From assembly GCF_023721815.1 (NCBI RefSeq), contig NZ_JAMDLI010000008.1, forward strand, positions 1 to 64,000: a stretch of 64,000 nt of DNA. The letters are read 5' to 3'. This DNA comes from Pleomorphomonas sp. JP5 (GTDB lineage: Bacteria > Pseudomonadota > Alphaproteobacteria > Rhizobiales > Pleomorphomonadaceae). The notes beneath the pieces are model-generated. The model saw only the letters and a program-made list of their open reading frames with translations. It was not told the origin of the DNA and did no database searches. A program made the position numbers and the translations under genes. Shown here in pieces: positions 8,310 through 17,784 of the stretch (position 1 is the first letter of the stretch; each line of letters begins with the position of its first letter).

Positions 8310-10388
8310 TTACTCGACGGGGCCCTTCTCACCCGGCTTGCCGGGCAGAGAGTCGGTGGCCAGCTCGTAGTCGCCCTGCTTGTCGGCGGGGACGTAGAGG
8401 CGTTCGCGGAGAACCGTGTCTTCAGCCCAGTTGAACATGAAGATCGGGGTTCCCGGAGGAACATTGGCAAAGCGCTTGTTGATGATCAGAGCACCGGGGT
8501 ACTCGGTCAGACCAACGCTGTTCACGTTGCTGGTTGCGACCTTGTTGTACTCCTTCATCAACTCGGCGCGTTCGGCGACGTCCTGAGTGGCGATGAACTT
8601 CTTGACGATGTCGACGAGCTGCTGCTCGAAGGGCATCAGATCCAGCTCACCGCTCTCCGGGGCACGATGGAACCACGAGGTCTTCGGGCCGACGGCCGCG
8701 AGCTGCTCGGTGTTCTGCACGACGGCCGTCAGCTCCGGACCATGCCGGTTGATCGTCCAGTCGAACTTGCCGCCGTAGTTGGCGTTGTCGCGCTGCTTGC
8801 CATCGAGGGCATTGAGGACGACGCGCAGACCGAGCTTCTCCATCTGACCGATCACGCCTTCGGCGAGGTTCTTGTCGGTGGAGTAGTCGGCGCTGACCAG
8901 CAGCGTGATCTCGACGTCCTTGCCCTTCATCGGGCCGTCCGTGTAGTTCACGACGCCGTTGCCGTCGGTGTCCTTGAGGCCGGCCGCTTCGAGTTCCTTC
9001 TTGGCCCCATCGAGATCGAAGGGATAGTAGAAGGTGCTCTCGCGGTCATAGAAGCTCGAACCGGAGGAAATGCCGCCCGGGTAGATGGCCGTGAACGGCC
9101 CCTTCACCAGCGCCTCGCCGAGCTTCTGCCGGTCGAGACCCATGGTCACGGCCTTGCGGAAGTGGTCATTGCGGTTCAACTCGCGCACCGCCTGGCCACG
9201 CTCATCCGGACCACCCCAGCCGTTGGCCGAGAAGTTCATGTAGAGGTTGTAGCCGATGAGACGCGGGCCGAACTCGAGGCGGGCCGGCGCTGTGGGCTGA
9301 GCGGCGCGCTTGAGCGACTCAACGAAGTTCTCGGGCTGCTCCAGGTTCGAAATATCACCCGAGCCGGCCACGGCCTGCACGTCACGATCCGCCCAGGTCG
9401 ACAGCTTGAAGTGGACTTCGTCGAGATACGGCAGCTGATGGCCTTCCTCGTCGACCTTCCAGTAGTAGGGGTTACGGCGCAGGACGATGATGTCGTCAGG
9501 ACGGTAGAGAACCGGCGACCAGGCGCCCATCACCGGCCAGTTCAGGAAATCCGGCGGGAAGGCGTTCTTGTACTGCTCGTAGGTATTCTTGGAGTACTTG
9601 GGATGCTGCGGCTTCAGCATATGGGCGGGCCCGGGGCAGAAAGTGCCGTAAGCCATGTTGTAGAGATACTGCTTGGGGAAGGCGTCCTTGAACGTCCACT
9701 CGATGGTGTAGTCGTCGATCGCCTTCAGCGTCGTGCCCGCGCCGAAAGTCTCGGCCGTGGCGCCGTTGGTCGGCGAAACGTTCGGATCGAGAACGTTGTC
9801 TTCCCAGTAGAACATGACGTCTTCGGAGGTGAAGGGCTCGCCATCCGACCACTTGGCGCCCTCGATGAGGTGCATGGTCAGCTTGTGACCATCTTCGGAC
9901 CACTCCCAGCTCTTGGCGAGGTTCGGAAGCGGCTCCATGTCATCGGCTTTGATCTCGAACAGCTGCGCGGTGCGCGTCAGACATTCGTACATGCCGATGT
10001 CGATGCCGCCCCAGCCCTGCACCTGTCCGGCCTGATAGTTCCAGCCCTCGGGGCGACCGCCGATGACGTGGCGGAGCGCATCGCCATAAACGCCGATGCC
10101 GTCGGGCATGTTGCCGGTCTTGAAGACGAGCGGCTCCTTGGGCAGACGGTCTTTGACCGGGGGCAGGCGCCCCTTGTCGACGAAGTTCTTGGTGATGTAC
10201 TCGGGTTCGCTATAGGACGGCAGCGCCTTGTACTCGTAAAGATCGCTGCGTGCGACATAGTTGACCTTGCCCTGCCCCTGGAACACCGGGGCCTCCGGCA
10301 CGGCGGTCAGCTCAGACGCAAAAGCGGCCGTCGCAAAGAACGACGCGCCGAGCATCAGAGCCGACGTCAATTTCATCCGATAAGTCAT
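8310..10388 (-). CDS. Periplasmic solute-binding protein, family 5 (alpha-galactoside/peptide type)
   Basis: The 692-residue exported protein has a signal peptide (MKLTSALMLGASFFATAAFA, cleavage near residue 24) and family 5 features such as LAKSWEWSEDGHKLTMHL and GAKWSDGEPFTSEDV. It is longer than DppA/OppA (about 530-600) and of the size of rhizobial AgpA-like proteins. The longer frame adds 27 implausible residues; the ATG at 10388 has GGGAGG ten bases upstream. It is transcribed before the permeases and after a GH4 gene. By context it should deliver melibiose, raffinose or similar sugars, but a peptide ligand cannot be excluded from sequence. Confidence 0.85.
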   Translation of the reverse strand: MTYRMKLTSALMLGASFFATAAFASELTAVPEAPVFQGQGKVNYVARSDLYEYKALPSYSEPEYITKNFVDKGRLPPVKDRLPKEPLVFKTGNMPDGIGVYGDALRHVIGGRPEGWNYQAGQVQGWGGIDIGMYECLTRTAQLFEIKADDMEPLPNLAKSWEWSEDGHKLTMHLIEGAKWSDGEPFTSEDVMFYWEDNVLDPNVSPTNGATAETFGAGTTLKAIDDYTIEWTFKDAFPKQYLYNMAYGTFCPGPAHMLKPQHPKYSKNTYEQYKNAFPPDFLNWPVMGAWSPVLYRPDDIIVLRRNPYYWKVDEEGHQLPYLDEVHFKLSTWADRDVQAVAGSGDISNLEQPENFVESLKRAAQPTAPARLEFGPRLIGYNLYMNFSANGWGGPDERGQAVRELNRNDHFRKAVTMGLDRQKLGEALVKGPFTAIYPGGISSGSSFYDRESTFYYPFDLDGAKKELEAAGLKDTDGNGVVNYTDGPMKGKDVEITLLVSADYSTDKNLAEGVIGQMEKLGLRVVLNALDGKQRDNANYGGKFDWTINRHGPELTAVVQNTEQLAAVGPKTSWFHRAPESGELDLMPFEQQLVDIVKKFIATQDVAERAELMKEYNKVATSNVNSVGLTEYPGALIINKRFANVPPGTPIFMFNWAEDTVLRERLYVPADKQGDYELATDSLPGKPGEKGPVE

Positions 10389-10606
10389 TCCGTCATGTCC
10401 TCCCTCGTAAACCGACCACCGGCCATGAGCCGGCGAACGACCAATGCGATGGGCAGCGTCGGAACGCATCCCCCCGCGCCTCTTCCCAAGTCGACCGGTT
10501 TCCTCAACTGACCAGTCGGCTTCCCCATTGCGGCAGTCCGTAGTGCCTACCGCCTCCGGCGAGGACGACAGTCCACGCCGGAAAACTCATGAGCAACGCG
10601 GCCTCG

Positions 10607-12067
10607 TCAGACCTTGGTGCGCGCCTTCTCCTCACGGATCTCGTCGATGCCGCGCGCCTCCCGACGGGCCGCACCCTGCCAGTCGCGCGTCTTGACGGTC
10701 GACTTGGCGACCCTCTCCTTGGCCGCGTCGATGGCGTGGGCATACTGCGGCAACCAAGGCGCCTGGGCGACCAGCATTTCGTCGACCATCGCCCAGACTT
10801 CCTCGGGCGTGCAGATCGCCCCGACGAGCGGATCGTGCAGCATGGCGAGCTTCAAAAGTTCGACGTCGCCCGTCACCGCAGCGTGGACCGACATGCGCTG
10901 CACGTTGACCGACGACAGGCAGGTGGCCGCGCAAGCCTCGGGCAATGTGATGCCGGCCACCATGTTGATGCCGAAGCGGTCGACGAAGCCGGGCGATTCG
11001 ATGATGCAATCTTCCGGCAGATTGGTAATGACGCCACGGTTCTTCTGATTGAAGTGACCGCGATAGACCCTGCCCGTTTCCAGCGCCTCGATAATATGGC
11101 TGGCGTGCTCGCTCGAGCGCCGCGCCGGGTCGATCTTCTCCTCGGCTTCCTTCAGGAACTCGGGGAACTCCGTCTCGAACCAGTTGCGCTGCTCGGTGGT
11201 GAAACGCAGGTAGCCACCCGTCTCGCCATGAATCCAGTCGGACATGTCGATCCAGTTCATGATCTCGCCGGGCCGCTTGCGATACCAGGGCAGGTACTCA
11301 GACAGATGGCCGTTGCTCTCCGTCGAATAGACGCCGAAGCGCTTCAGCACGTCGATGCGGACCTTCTCCTGCTTGGAGTAGACCGGGTGCGCCTCGAAGG
11401 CGGCGACGATCTCGTCCTTGGTCACCTTGCGGCCGCGGACGCGGACGTCGACGTACCAGGTCTGGTGATTGATGCCCGAGCAGACGTAATCCACCTCGTC
11501 ATGGCCGACGCCGAAGATGTCGGCGATCTGCTCGCCACCGTGCTGAACGCCATGGCACAGGCCGATGGTGTCGACCTTGCCATACTCGATGGCAGCCCAG
11601 GTGTTCATGGCCATGGGGTTGGCGTAGTTCATGAACTTGGCGCCGGGCTCGGCAACCTCGCGGATGTCCTTGCAGAAATCGAGGATCACCGGGATATTGC
11701 GCTGCCCGTAAAGGATACCGCCGGCGCATATCGTGTCGCCAACGCACTGGTCGACGCCATATTTGAGCGGAATGCGAATATCATCCTGGTAGGCGTCGAG
11801 ACCACCGACGCGGACGCAGGAAATCACATAGCGCGCGCCCTCGAGGGCCTTGCGGCGATCGGTGGTCGCGGTAACCTTGGCCGGGAGCTTGTTGACTTCG
11901 ACGATCTTTCTCAGGATCGTCGCGATCATCGTCAGATTGTGCTCGGAAATGTCGGTCAGCGCGAACTCGACATCGGCAAATTCGGGTACGCAAAGAATGT
12001 CGGTAAAGAGCTTCTTGGTGAAGCCGACGCTTCCCGCGCCGATAATCGCAACTTTGAAGGCTGCCAT
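10607..12067 (-). CDS. Glycoside hydrolase family 4 enzyme (alpha-glucosidase/galactosidase-like)
   Basis: The 486-residue enzyme has an N-terminal NAD fold (VAIIGAGSVGF), NPMAMNTWAA, the metal motif CHGV in LCHGVQHGG, and SGINHQTWY. Family 4 members with CHG rather than CHS are mostly alpha-glucosidases or alpha-glucuronidases, so its specificity may differ from the CHSV paralogue at 2641-3996. The start at 12067 has GAGGA six bases upstream; the longer frame adds 26 unlikely residues. It is the first gene of the sugar operon, read away from the divergent AraC-type regulator. Induction by the transported sugar is likely. Confidence 0.8.
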   Translation of the reverse strand: MAAFKVAIIGAGSVGFTKKLFTDILCVPEFADVEFALTDISEHNLTMIATILRKIVEVNKLPAKVTATTDRRKALEGARYVISCVRVGGLDAYQDDIRIPLKYGVDQCVGDTICAGGILYGQRNIPVILDFCKDIREVAEPGAKFMNYANPMAMNTWAAIEYGKVDTIGLCHGVQHGGEQIADIFGVGHDEVDYVCSGINHQTWYVDVRVRGRKVTKDEIVAAFEAHPVYSKQEKVRIDVLKRFGVYSTESNGHLSEYLPWYRKRPGEIMNWIDMSDWIHGETGGYLRFTTEQRNWFETEFPEFLKEAEEKIDPARRSSEHASHIIEALETGRVYRGHFNQKNRGVITNLPEDCIIESPGFVDRFGINMVAGITLPEACAATCLSSVNVQRMSVHAAVTGDVELLKLAMLHDPLVGAICTPEEVWAMVDEMLVAQAPWLPQYAHAIDAAKERVAKSTVKTRDWQGAARREARGIDEIREEKARTKV

Positions 12068-12130
12068 GCTGTCCTCGTTCACTCGCCTAAGTCGACCGAG
12101 GCAAGGATACTTCCAGGCAATACAAAGACG

Positions 12131-12158
12131 TTGCGCAACCGACACTGTCGCTTTGCGC
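12131..12158. promoter_or_regulatory. Possible AraC-type operator: TTGCGC direct repeat
   Basis: TTGCGC occurs at 12131-12136 and 12153-12158, 22 bases start to start, about two helical turns, as expected for AraC-family half-sites. It lies 64-91 bases upstream of the GH4 start and in front of the divergent araC gene. The first copy also forms the palindrome TTGCGCAA. This is inference from spacing only. Confidence 0.35.
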
Positions 12159-12266
12159 CTGACATCTTGTCCTGGGGGAAGTCCCTGGCTCCGTCCGTTC
12201 CGTTCTTCTTGTTGGCTGCATTAAGACGTAATATGGCCACCAAGGCCAGACGAGGATTGTGCTTCG

Positions 12267-13166
12267 ATGGGTAATTCTGTGCTCGACAAACTGCGACAAA
12301 ATGGACCGGGAATGACAACCATGTCGTTGCCGCGAGGGCGCAACCTGCTCCATACGATGCCCACCAGCACCGGTTATGATATTCAAACTTCAAAGGAATA
12401 TTCTTGGGATGGACGCAAACGCGGACAGACCCCGTTCACGGTCCTCCAGCATACTATTTCCGGGCATGGAAATTTGCGCTACGAGGACAAGCACTATCGC
12501 ATCAGCGAGGGCGAGGCGCTTCTGGTGCTGGTGCCGCACAATCATCGCTATTGGCTCGAGGACGGTGGACGCTGGGAGTTCTTCTGGATTTCCATGAACG
12601 GCGAGGAGGCGCTGAGGCTGCATAGGTCGGTAATGGCGGTCACCGGTCCGGTACTTCGCCTGAAGCCGCGAACCGTCGAAACGCTGGCCGACTGCTCTCT
12701 CAGGATGATGGAGGGCGAAGGGGAGACGCCAGGGGCCGCATCGGCCCTGGCTTACCGCGCCGCCATGGCGCTTTATGATGACGTCTTCGCAGGTACCTAT
12801 TCGGACGCCACCCAAGCAAGTCCGATGGCGCCCGTGATCCGGCACATCCTCAACAACCTGCAAAGCGACTTGTCGGTCGATGAACTGGCCGGCGTGGCCG
12901 GCCTCAGCCGGGCCCATTTCAGCCGGGTCTTCACCGCCACCGAAGGACGACCGCCATCGGAGTATGTCCTGGCCGAGCGGATGCGCCGTGCCGCCAAGTT
13001 GCTCGCAGTCAACACGGAAATATCGGTGAAGGAAGTGGCGACGCTGACCGGCTTCCCCGACCCCAATTACTTCTCGAAGGTGTTCCGCCGCTTTTTCGGA
13101 GCAAGTCCGACCGAGTTCCGCACCACCGGAATGTACGCCACGCAGACGATCGGCACGGACAGATAG
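12267..13166 (+). CDS. AraC-family transcriptional regulator with cupin sensor domain
   Basis: The 299-residue protein has an N-terminal beta-barrel sugar-sensing domain (about 25-150, with GHGNLRYEDKHYRISEGEALLV) and a C-terminal double helix-turn-helix (about 200-290, SVDELAGVAGLSRAHFSRVF and TGFPDPNYFSKVFRRFFGASPTEFR). This is the layout of AraC/XylS sugar activators. It is divergent from the GH4/importer operon with 199 bases between, so it most likely activates that operon in response to an alpha-galactoside. The agp/mel locus of rhizobia has similar AraC-type regulators. Its 3' end faces puuD. Confidence 0.88.
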   Translation: MGNSVLDKLRQNGPGMTTMSLPRGRNLLHTMPTSTGYDIQTSKEYSWDGRKRGQTPFTVLQHTISGHGNLRYEDKHYRISEGEALLVLVPHNHRYWLEDGGRWEFFWISMNGEEALRLHRSVMAVTGPVLRLKPRTVETLADCSLRMMEGEGETPGAASALAYRAAMALYDDVFAGTYSDATQASPMAPVIRHILNNLQSDLSVDELAGVAGLSRAHFSRVFTATEGRPPSEYVLAERMRRAAKLLAVNTEISVKEVATLTGFPDPNYFSKVFRRFFGASPTEFRTTGMYATQTIGTDR

Positions 13167-13196
13167 TATTGTGGGCGCAGAACTGGCGCCTCGCCA

Positions 13197-14390
13197 TCAG
13201 CCGCCGTTGGCGGCGATCCAGGCGCCCAACGCCTCGCGCTCCTCGCGCGTGATGCCGGTTTCGTTGCCGAGCGGCATAACATCCGAATCGACCGCCTGCA
13301 TCTTGATGAGTGGCGCATAGCGGCGAATGTGATCGATGTCGGTGAAGACGAGCCCCTTCGGCGGCTCGGTGAAGCCTTCGTGGGTCGGCTTGGCCGAATG
13401 ACACATCACGCAATGCGTCGCGGTGATCCGAAGCACGTCGAGGTCGGTGACCGGCGCCGAATCGGCGGTCGTCTCCAAGCGCGGCACGGGCGCGGTGGCG
13501 ATGATTGCGAGAAGAAGACCGGCCGCTGCCCCCGGAAGCGCCCACCAGTATTTCCGGAAAGAGTCGCCCGCTTCATGGCGGTTGAGAAGGTGGCGAACCA
13601 TGCCGCCGATGACGAGAATCAACGCCACCAACAACCAGCCGTGCGGATGGCCGGTGAGCAGCGGATAATGGTTGGACACCATCATCAGAAGCACCGGCAG
13701 CGTCAGATAGTTGTTGTGGATCGAGCGCTGCCGTCCCTGCAATCCAAGAGCTGGGTCCGGTGGCTCGCCGGCCATCAGGGCGGCTGCGATCTTCTTCTGG
13801 TTGGGTATGATCACCCGGAACACGTTGGCGGCCATGATGGTGCCGACCAGCGCGCCAACGTGGATGAAGGCGCCGCGCCCCGAGAAGACGTTGCTGAAAA
13901 GCGCCGCGAAGCCGACGATCATCAGGAAGACGCAGAAGACGACAAGACCGGGATGATCGTCGGTCGTGTGTTTCAAGAGGCCATCATAGGCCAGCCAGCC
14001 GACGAGGAGCGACAGTACCGAGATGGTGATGGCCTGCCACGGCGCGAGATCGGCGACCGATGGATCGATCAGATAGGCCCGGGCGTTGAAGTAGTAGACC
14101 GTCGTCAGAAGAAGGAAACCGGAGACGAAGGTGAGGTAGGCCTCCCAACGGTACCAGACGAGATCCTCCGGCAGCTCTTCGGGCGCCACCGCGTATTTCT
14201 CGACGTTGTAGAAGCCGCCGCCATGCACGAGCCAAGCCGTGCCGTAGACACCAGGGTTCATCTTCGCCCGTTTGCGAAGACTGAGATCGAGGGCAATGAA
14301 GAAGAAACTGGTGCCGATCCATCCGATACCAACCACGAGATGGAACCAGCGGACGAGAATGTGCAGCCACTCGATGGCGAAGCTCAGCAT
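13197..14390 (-). CDS. puuD: Urate hydroxylase PuuD (membrane urate oxidase with cytochrome c domain)
   Basis: The 397-residue protein has about eight membrane helices, with N-terminal LVVGIGWIGTSFFFIALDLSL, then HGGGFYNVEKY. A C-terminal cytochrome c domain carries the haem site CVMCH (327-331) and a candidate axial methionine at 372. This architecture is specific to PuuD, which oxidises urate to 5-hydroxyisourate and passes electrons to the respiratory chain, unlike the soluble cofactor-free uricase. It is the last gene of the purine block, 223 bases after the BMP protein gene with a terminator between, so it may have its own promoter. It converges with the AraC gene. Confidence 0.92.
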   Translation of the reverse strand: MLSFAIEWLHILVRWFHLVVGIGWIGTSFFFIALDLSLRKRAKMNPGVYGTAWLVHGGGFYNVEKYAVAPEELPEDLVWYRWEAYLTFVSGFLLLTTVYYFNARAYLIDPSVADLAPWQAITISVLSLLVGWLAYDGLLKHTTDDHPGLVVFCVFLMIVGFAALFSNVFSGRGAFIHVGALVGTIMAANVFRVIIPNQKKIAAALMAGEPPDPALGLQGRQRSIHNNYLTLPVLLMMVSNHYPLLTGHPHGWLLVALILVIGGMVRHLLNRHEAGDSFRKYWWALPGAAAGLLLAIIATAPVPRLETTADSAPVTDLDVLRITATHCVMCHSAKPTHEGFTEPPKGLVFTDIDHIRRYAPLIKMQAVDSDVMPLGNETGITREEREALGAWIAANGG

Positions 14391-14559
14391 GTAGGGCTCG
14401 GAACCTCGTTGCGGACGTCGCCCGGCCTAGCGTGTAGGCATGGCGCATCCATACGCATTTAGCCGTAATTTAGCTCCCGAGAGCCGACTTACGCAAGTCG
14501 GCAGACAGAGCGAAATGCCAATATTTCCGGCATGTTGACGGCTCATTCCAAAGCAGAGA

Positions 14560-14577
14560 GGCCGCCCGAAGGCGGCC
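14560..14577 (-). terminator. Terminator hairpin after BMP binding-protein gene
   Basis: GGCCGCC (14560-14566) pairs with GGCGGCC (14571-14577) around a CGAA tetraloop. On the minus strand it is followed by TCTCTGCTTT. It lies 36 bases downstream of the stop at 14614. Confidence 0.65.
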
Positions 14578-14613
14578 CCGTGCGAGTTTAGCGAGAACGC
14601 GAACAGCCGAAGC

Positions 14614-15684
14614 TTACTGCGGCAGCTTGTCGTCGACGCCCTTGACGTACCAGTTCATGCCCAGCAGATCGCCATCGGGAGCGACGACGCCGTCGGCATA
14701 GCGCTCCTTGCCGTCCTGATCGAAGATCGGACCGGTGAAGGGATTCCAGCCGCCAACGATCTTGGCCTCGGTCTCCTCGGCGAGCTTCTTGGTCTCGTCG
14801 GACATGTTGGTGTAGTCGGCCATGTGGACAGTGCCGTCCTTGATGCCTTCCCACACGTCTTCGGCCTTCCAGGTGCCGTCGAGAACGGCCTTGACCGACT
14901 TGATGTAGTGCGGGCCCCAGTCATCGACGATGGCGGTCATCTGCGCCTTGGGCGCAAACTTGATCATGTCGGACGACTGGCCGAAGCCCTTGAGGCCACG
15001 CTCCTCGGCAACCTGAATGGCGGCCGTCGAATCGGTGTGCTGGACGATGATGTCCGCGCCCTGGTCGAACAGCGCCTTGGCGGCATCGGCTTCCTTGCCC
15101 GGATCGAACCAAGAGTTCACCCAGACGATCTTGATCTTGAAGTCGGGATTGATCGACTGCGCACCCAGCATGAAGGCATTGATGCCCATCACAACTTCCG
15201 GAATCGGGAAGGAGACGATGTAGCCGGCGAGGCCTTTCTTCGATTCCTTGGCAGCGATCTGGCCGAGGATGTAGCGGCCTTCATAGAAGCGGGCGTTGTA
15301 GAGGCCCATGTTGGGGGCGCTCTTGTAGCCGGTTGCGTGCTCGAACTTCACGTCCGGGAACTTCTTGGCCACCTTCAGTTCGGGATCCATGAAGCCGAAC
15401 GACGTGCCGAAGACGATGCCGCAGCCTTCGCGGGCGAAGCGCTCGAAGACGCGCTCGGCGTCCGGGCCCTCGGCGACGTTCTCAACATAGGCGGTCTCGA
15501 CCTTGTCGCCGAGTTCCTTCTCCACGGCGAGACGACCCTGGTCGTGCTGATAGGAGTAACCGAAGTCACCGATCGGGCCGGTGTAGACCCAGCAGGCCTT
15601 CAGCTTGTCGGCGGCCGCGGCACCGGAGACGGCGCCGATGGCGAGCGCCAGGGCCGTACCGGCAAGAAGCGCGAGTTTCTTCAT
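14614..15684 (-). CDS. BMP-family substrate-binding protein of a purine/nucleoside ABC importer
   Basis: The 356-residue exported protein has signal peptide MKKLALLAGTALALAIGAVSGAAAA and the BMP/PnrA fold (WVYTGPIGDFGYSYQHDQGR, FGTSFGFMDPELKVAKKFPDVKFEHATGY). BMP proteins bind nucleosides or purines. Two ATGs lie close together (15690 and 15684); GGAG sits seven bases before the second, which is preferred. Being next to xanthine dehydrogenase and urate hydroxylase, it probably binds xanthine, hypoxanthine, urate or a nucleoside. It follows the two permease genes and the ATPase gene on the same strand. Confidence 0.9.
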   Translation of the reverse strand: MKKLALLAGTALALAIGAVSGAAAADKLKACWVYTGPIGDFGYSYQHDQGRLAVEKELGDKVETAYVENVAEGPDAERVFERFAREGCGIVFGTSFGFMDPELKVAKKFPDVKFEHATGYKSAPNMGLYNARFYEGRYILGQIAAKESKKGLAGYIVSFPIPEVVMGINAFMLGAQSINPDFKIKIVWVNSWFDPGKEADAAKALFDQGADIIVQHTDSTAAIQVAEERGLKGFGQSSDMIKFAPKAQMTAIVDDWGPHYIKSVKAVLDGTWKAEDVWEGIKDGTVHMADYTNMSDETKKLAEETEAKIVGGWNPFTGPIFDQDGKERYADGVVAPDGDLLGMNWYVKGVDDKLPQ

Positions 15685-15785
15685 GTTCATTCTCCCCTGG
15701 TGTGGGTTTTCCCACGGTCTGTCACGGTCTTGAATGAGGCGCCGGCCGACCGTATCGCCGACGCTTGTCGCAAACCCCTCCCGCC

Positions 15786-16700
15786 TCAGCGGTCGGGTAC
15801 GAAAGACTTGCCCAGGCTGCTGGGCGTGTTGAAAAGCGTTGCCCGCCGATTGCCGGAGATGGCGACCAACACGACCACCGTGGCAAGGTAAGGCAACATC
15901 GCCAGAAACTGCGACGGGAACCCGACGCCAAACGCCTGGGCATGGAACTGCAACACGGTCACCGCACCGAACAGGTAGGCCCCGACGGCGGCCCGCCACG
16001 GTATCCACGACGCGAACACCACCAGCGCCAATGCGATCCAGCCGCGACCGGCGGTCATGTTCTCCACCCAGAGCGGAGTATAGGCGACCGACAGATAAGC
16101 GCCACCCAGACCGGCCATGGCTCCGCCGAAGGCCACCGCGAGATACCGCACGCCAACCACCGAATAGCCGAGGGCATGCGCCGAGGTGTGGTTGTCACCG
16201 ACAGCGCGCAGGATCAGGCCGGCGCGCGTCCGGTTGAGAAACCAGGAAACGCCGAACACGGCCGCGAAGGACAGATAGACGAGGATATCTTGCCCAAACA
16301 GGATCTTGCCGACGAACGGCAGATCGGTCAGGCCGGGAACATCGAGGCTCTGGAGCTTGAGGCCGGGCTGGCCGACAAAGCTCTCGCCCATCAGACCGGA
16401 TAGGCCAAGGCCGAACAACGTCAATGCAAGGCCGGACGCCACCTGATTGGCAACCAGCGTCAACGTCACGAAGGCGAAGATCAGCGACACGAGCATGCCA
16501 GCGACGGCGCCACCGACGATGCCGAGCAAGGGACTGCCGGTAGAAATCGTGACGGCAAAGCCCGCGACGGCGCCCATCACCATCATCCCCTCGACGCCGA
16601 GGTTCAGGACGCCGGACTTCTCAACGACCAGCTCGCCGGTGGCAGCCAGCAGAAGCGGTGTCGCCGCCGTGATGATGGTGAGGATGATGGCCTCAAGCAT
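15786..16700 (-). CDS. Purine/nucleoside ABC importer permease (YufQ/NupQ-like)
   Basis: The 304-residue hydrophobic protein has eight to ten predicted membrane spans and the branched-chain/ribose-type permease motif GLNLGVEGMM-like VLNLGVEGMMVMGAVAGF near the N-terminus. It is the second permease of the BMP-type importer. Its start overlaps the end of the upstream permease gene by 8 bases, showing translational coupling. It ends 101 bases before the binding-protein gene. Confidence 0.88.
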   Translation of the reverse strand: MLEAIILTIITAATPLLLAATGELVVEKSGVLNLGVEGMMVMGAVAGFAVTISTGSPLLGIVGGAVAGMLVSLIFAFVTLTLVANQVASGLALTLFGLGLSGLMGESFVGQPGLKLQSLDVPGLTDLPFVGKILFGQDILVYLSFAAVFGVSWFLNRTRAGLILRAVGDNHTSAHALGYSVVGVRYLAVAFGGAMAGLGGAYLSVAYTPLWVENMTAGRGWIALALVVFASWIPWRAAVGAYLFGAVTVLQFHAQAFGVGFPSQFLAMLPYLATVVVLVAISGNRRATLFNTPSSLGKSFVPDR

Positions 16701-17784
16701 GAGCGCTCTCCCCCTCGCGGCCGGTAACCAAGCGCACCTTGTAGAGGATCAGGGTGTCGGCAGCCAGCACGAAGAACAGCAGTACGCCTTGAATGACGGT
16801 GGCGAGCTTGGAGGACATCTGAAGGGATGTCTGGATGGCTTCGCCGCCCAGGTAGGACGAAGCGATGACGAGGCCGGCGATCAGGATGCCGATCGGATTG
16901 AGGCGACCGAGAAAGGCGACGATGATCGCCGTGAAACCGTAGCCCGGCGAAATCACCGGCTGCAACTTGCCGATCTCGCTCATCACCACCATCATGCCGG
17001 CGAGCCCAGCCAGCGCGCCCGACAGGGCGAAGGCGAAGGCAGTCATGCGGCGGGTCGAAAATCCGGCAAAGGAGCCGGCGCGCGGGCTCTGGCCAAGAAC
17101 GCGAATCTCGAACCCCTTCAGCGTCGAGCGCATGACCACCGCCAGGACGATGACAAGGAGCAACGCGATCGGTGCGGAGAGATTGAGATAGATGCCTCCG
17201 ACGTCGACGGCGTTCAGCACCGCCCACTCGTGGAAATCGATGGTGATCGGGAAGTTGTAGCCCTGCGGGCTGCGCCAGGGGCCACGGACCATCCAGTCGA
17301 GGAACAGGTTGGAGCAGTAAACCAGCATCAGGCTGGTCAGGATCTCGTTGGTGCCGAAGACGGTCTTGAGCTTGGCCGGAATCAGCGCATACAGCGCGCC
17401 ACCGGCCATTGCCATCAACAGCATCAGCGGCAGAACCACCGGGTTGACGAAGTCCGGAAACAGGATCGGCGGGATCGACCCGACAATGGCGCCGATGGTG
17501 AGCTGCCCCTCGGCGCCGATGTTCCAGTTGTTGGAGAGGTAACAGACGGAAAGGCCAAGGGCGATGATGACCAGCGGCGTGGCCTTGGTGATCAGCTGCT
17601 CGACGCCCCAGAGCGAGGTGATCGGCTCCAGGAAGAAATACCAGATGCCGGTGAGCGGGTTATGCCCCTGCGCGGCAAAAACGATGCCTGCGAACACCAC
17701 CGTCAGAGCCACCGCGACGACCGGCGACAGCACGCTCATCAGACGGCTTTTCTCGCTCCGCTTGACCAGTTCGAGGCGCATCAT
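16693..17784 (-). CDS. Purine/nucleoside ABC importer permease (YufP/NupP-like)
   Basis: The 363-residue permease has a charged N-terminus (MMRLELVKRSEKSRL) and many membrane helices, with SNNWNIGAEGQLTIGAI, the conserved motif of this permease class. It pairs with the permease encoded directly downstream. The start overlaps the ATPase stop by four bases (ATGA), and the gene overlaps the next permease by eight. The neighbourhood gives the substrate as purine; the family itself also includes ribonucleoside importers. Confidence 0.88.
   Translation of the reverse strand: MMRLELVKRSEKSRLMSVLSPVVAVALTVVFAGIVFAAQGHNPLTGIWYFFLEPITSLWGVEQLITKATPLVIIALGLSVCYLSNNWNIGAEGQLTIGAIVGSIPPILFPDFVNPVVLPLMLLMAMAGGALYALIPAKLKTVFGTNEILTSLMLVYCSNLFLDWMVRGPWRSPQGYNFPITIDFHEWAVLNAVDVGGIYLNLSAPIALLLVIVLAVVMRSTLKGFEIRVLGQSPRAGSFAGFSTRRMTAFAFALSGALAGLAGMMVVMSEIGKLQPVISPGYGFTAIIVAFLGRLNPIGILIAGLVIASSYLGGEAIQTSLQMSSKLATVIQGVLLFFVLAADTLILYKVRLVTGREGESAHA

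Noticed and set aside
8265-10511. Plus-strand open frame of 748 codons
   Set aside because: Antisense to the family 5 binding-protein gene; no start signal and no recognisable domain.
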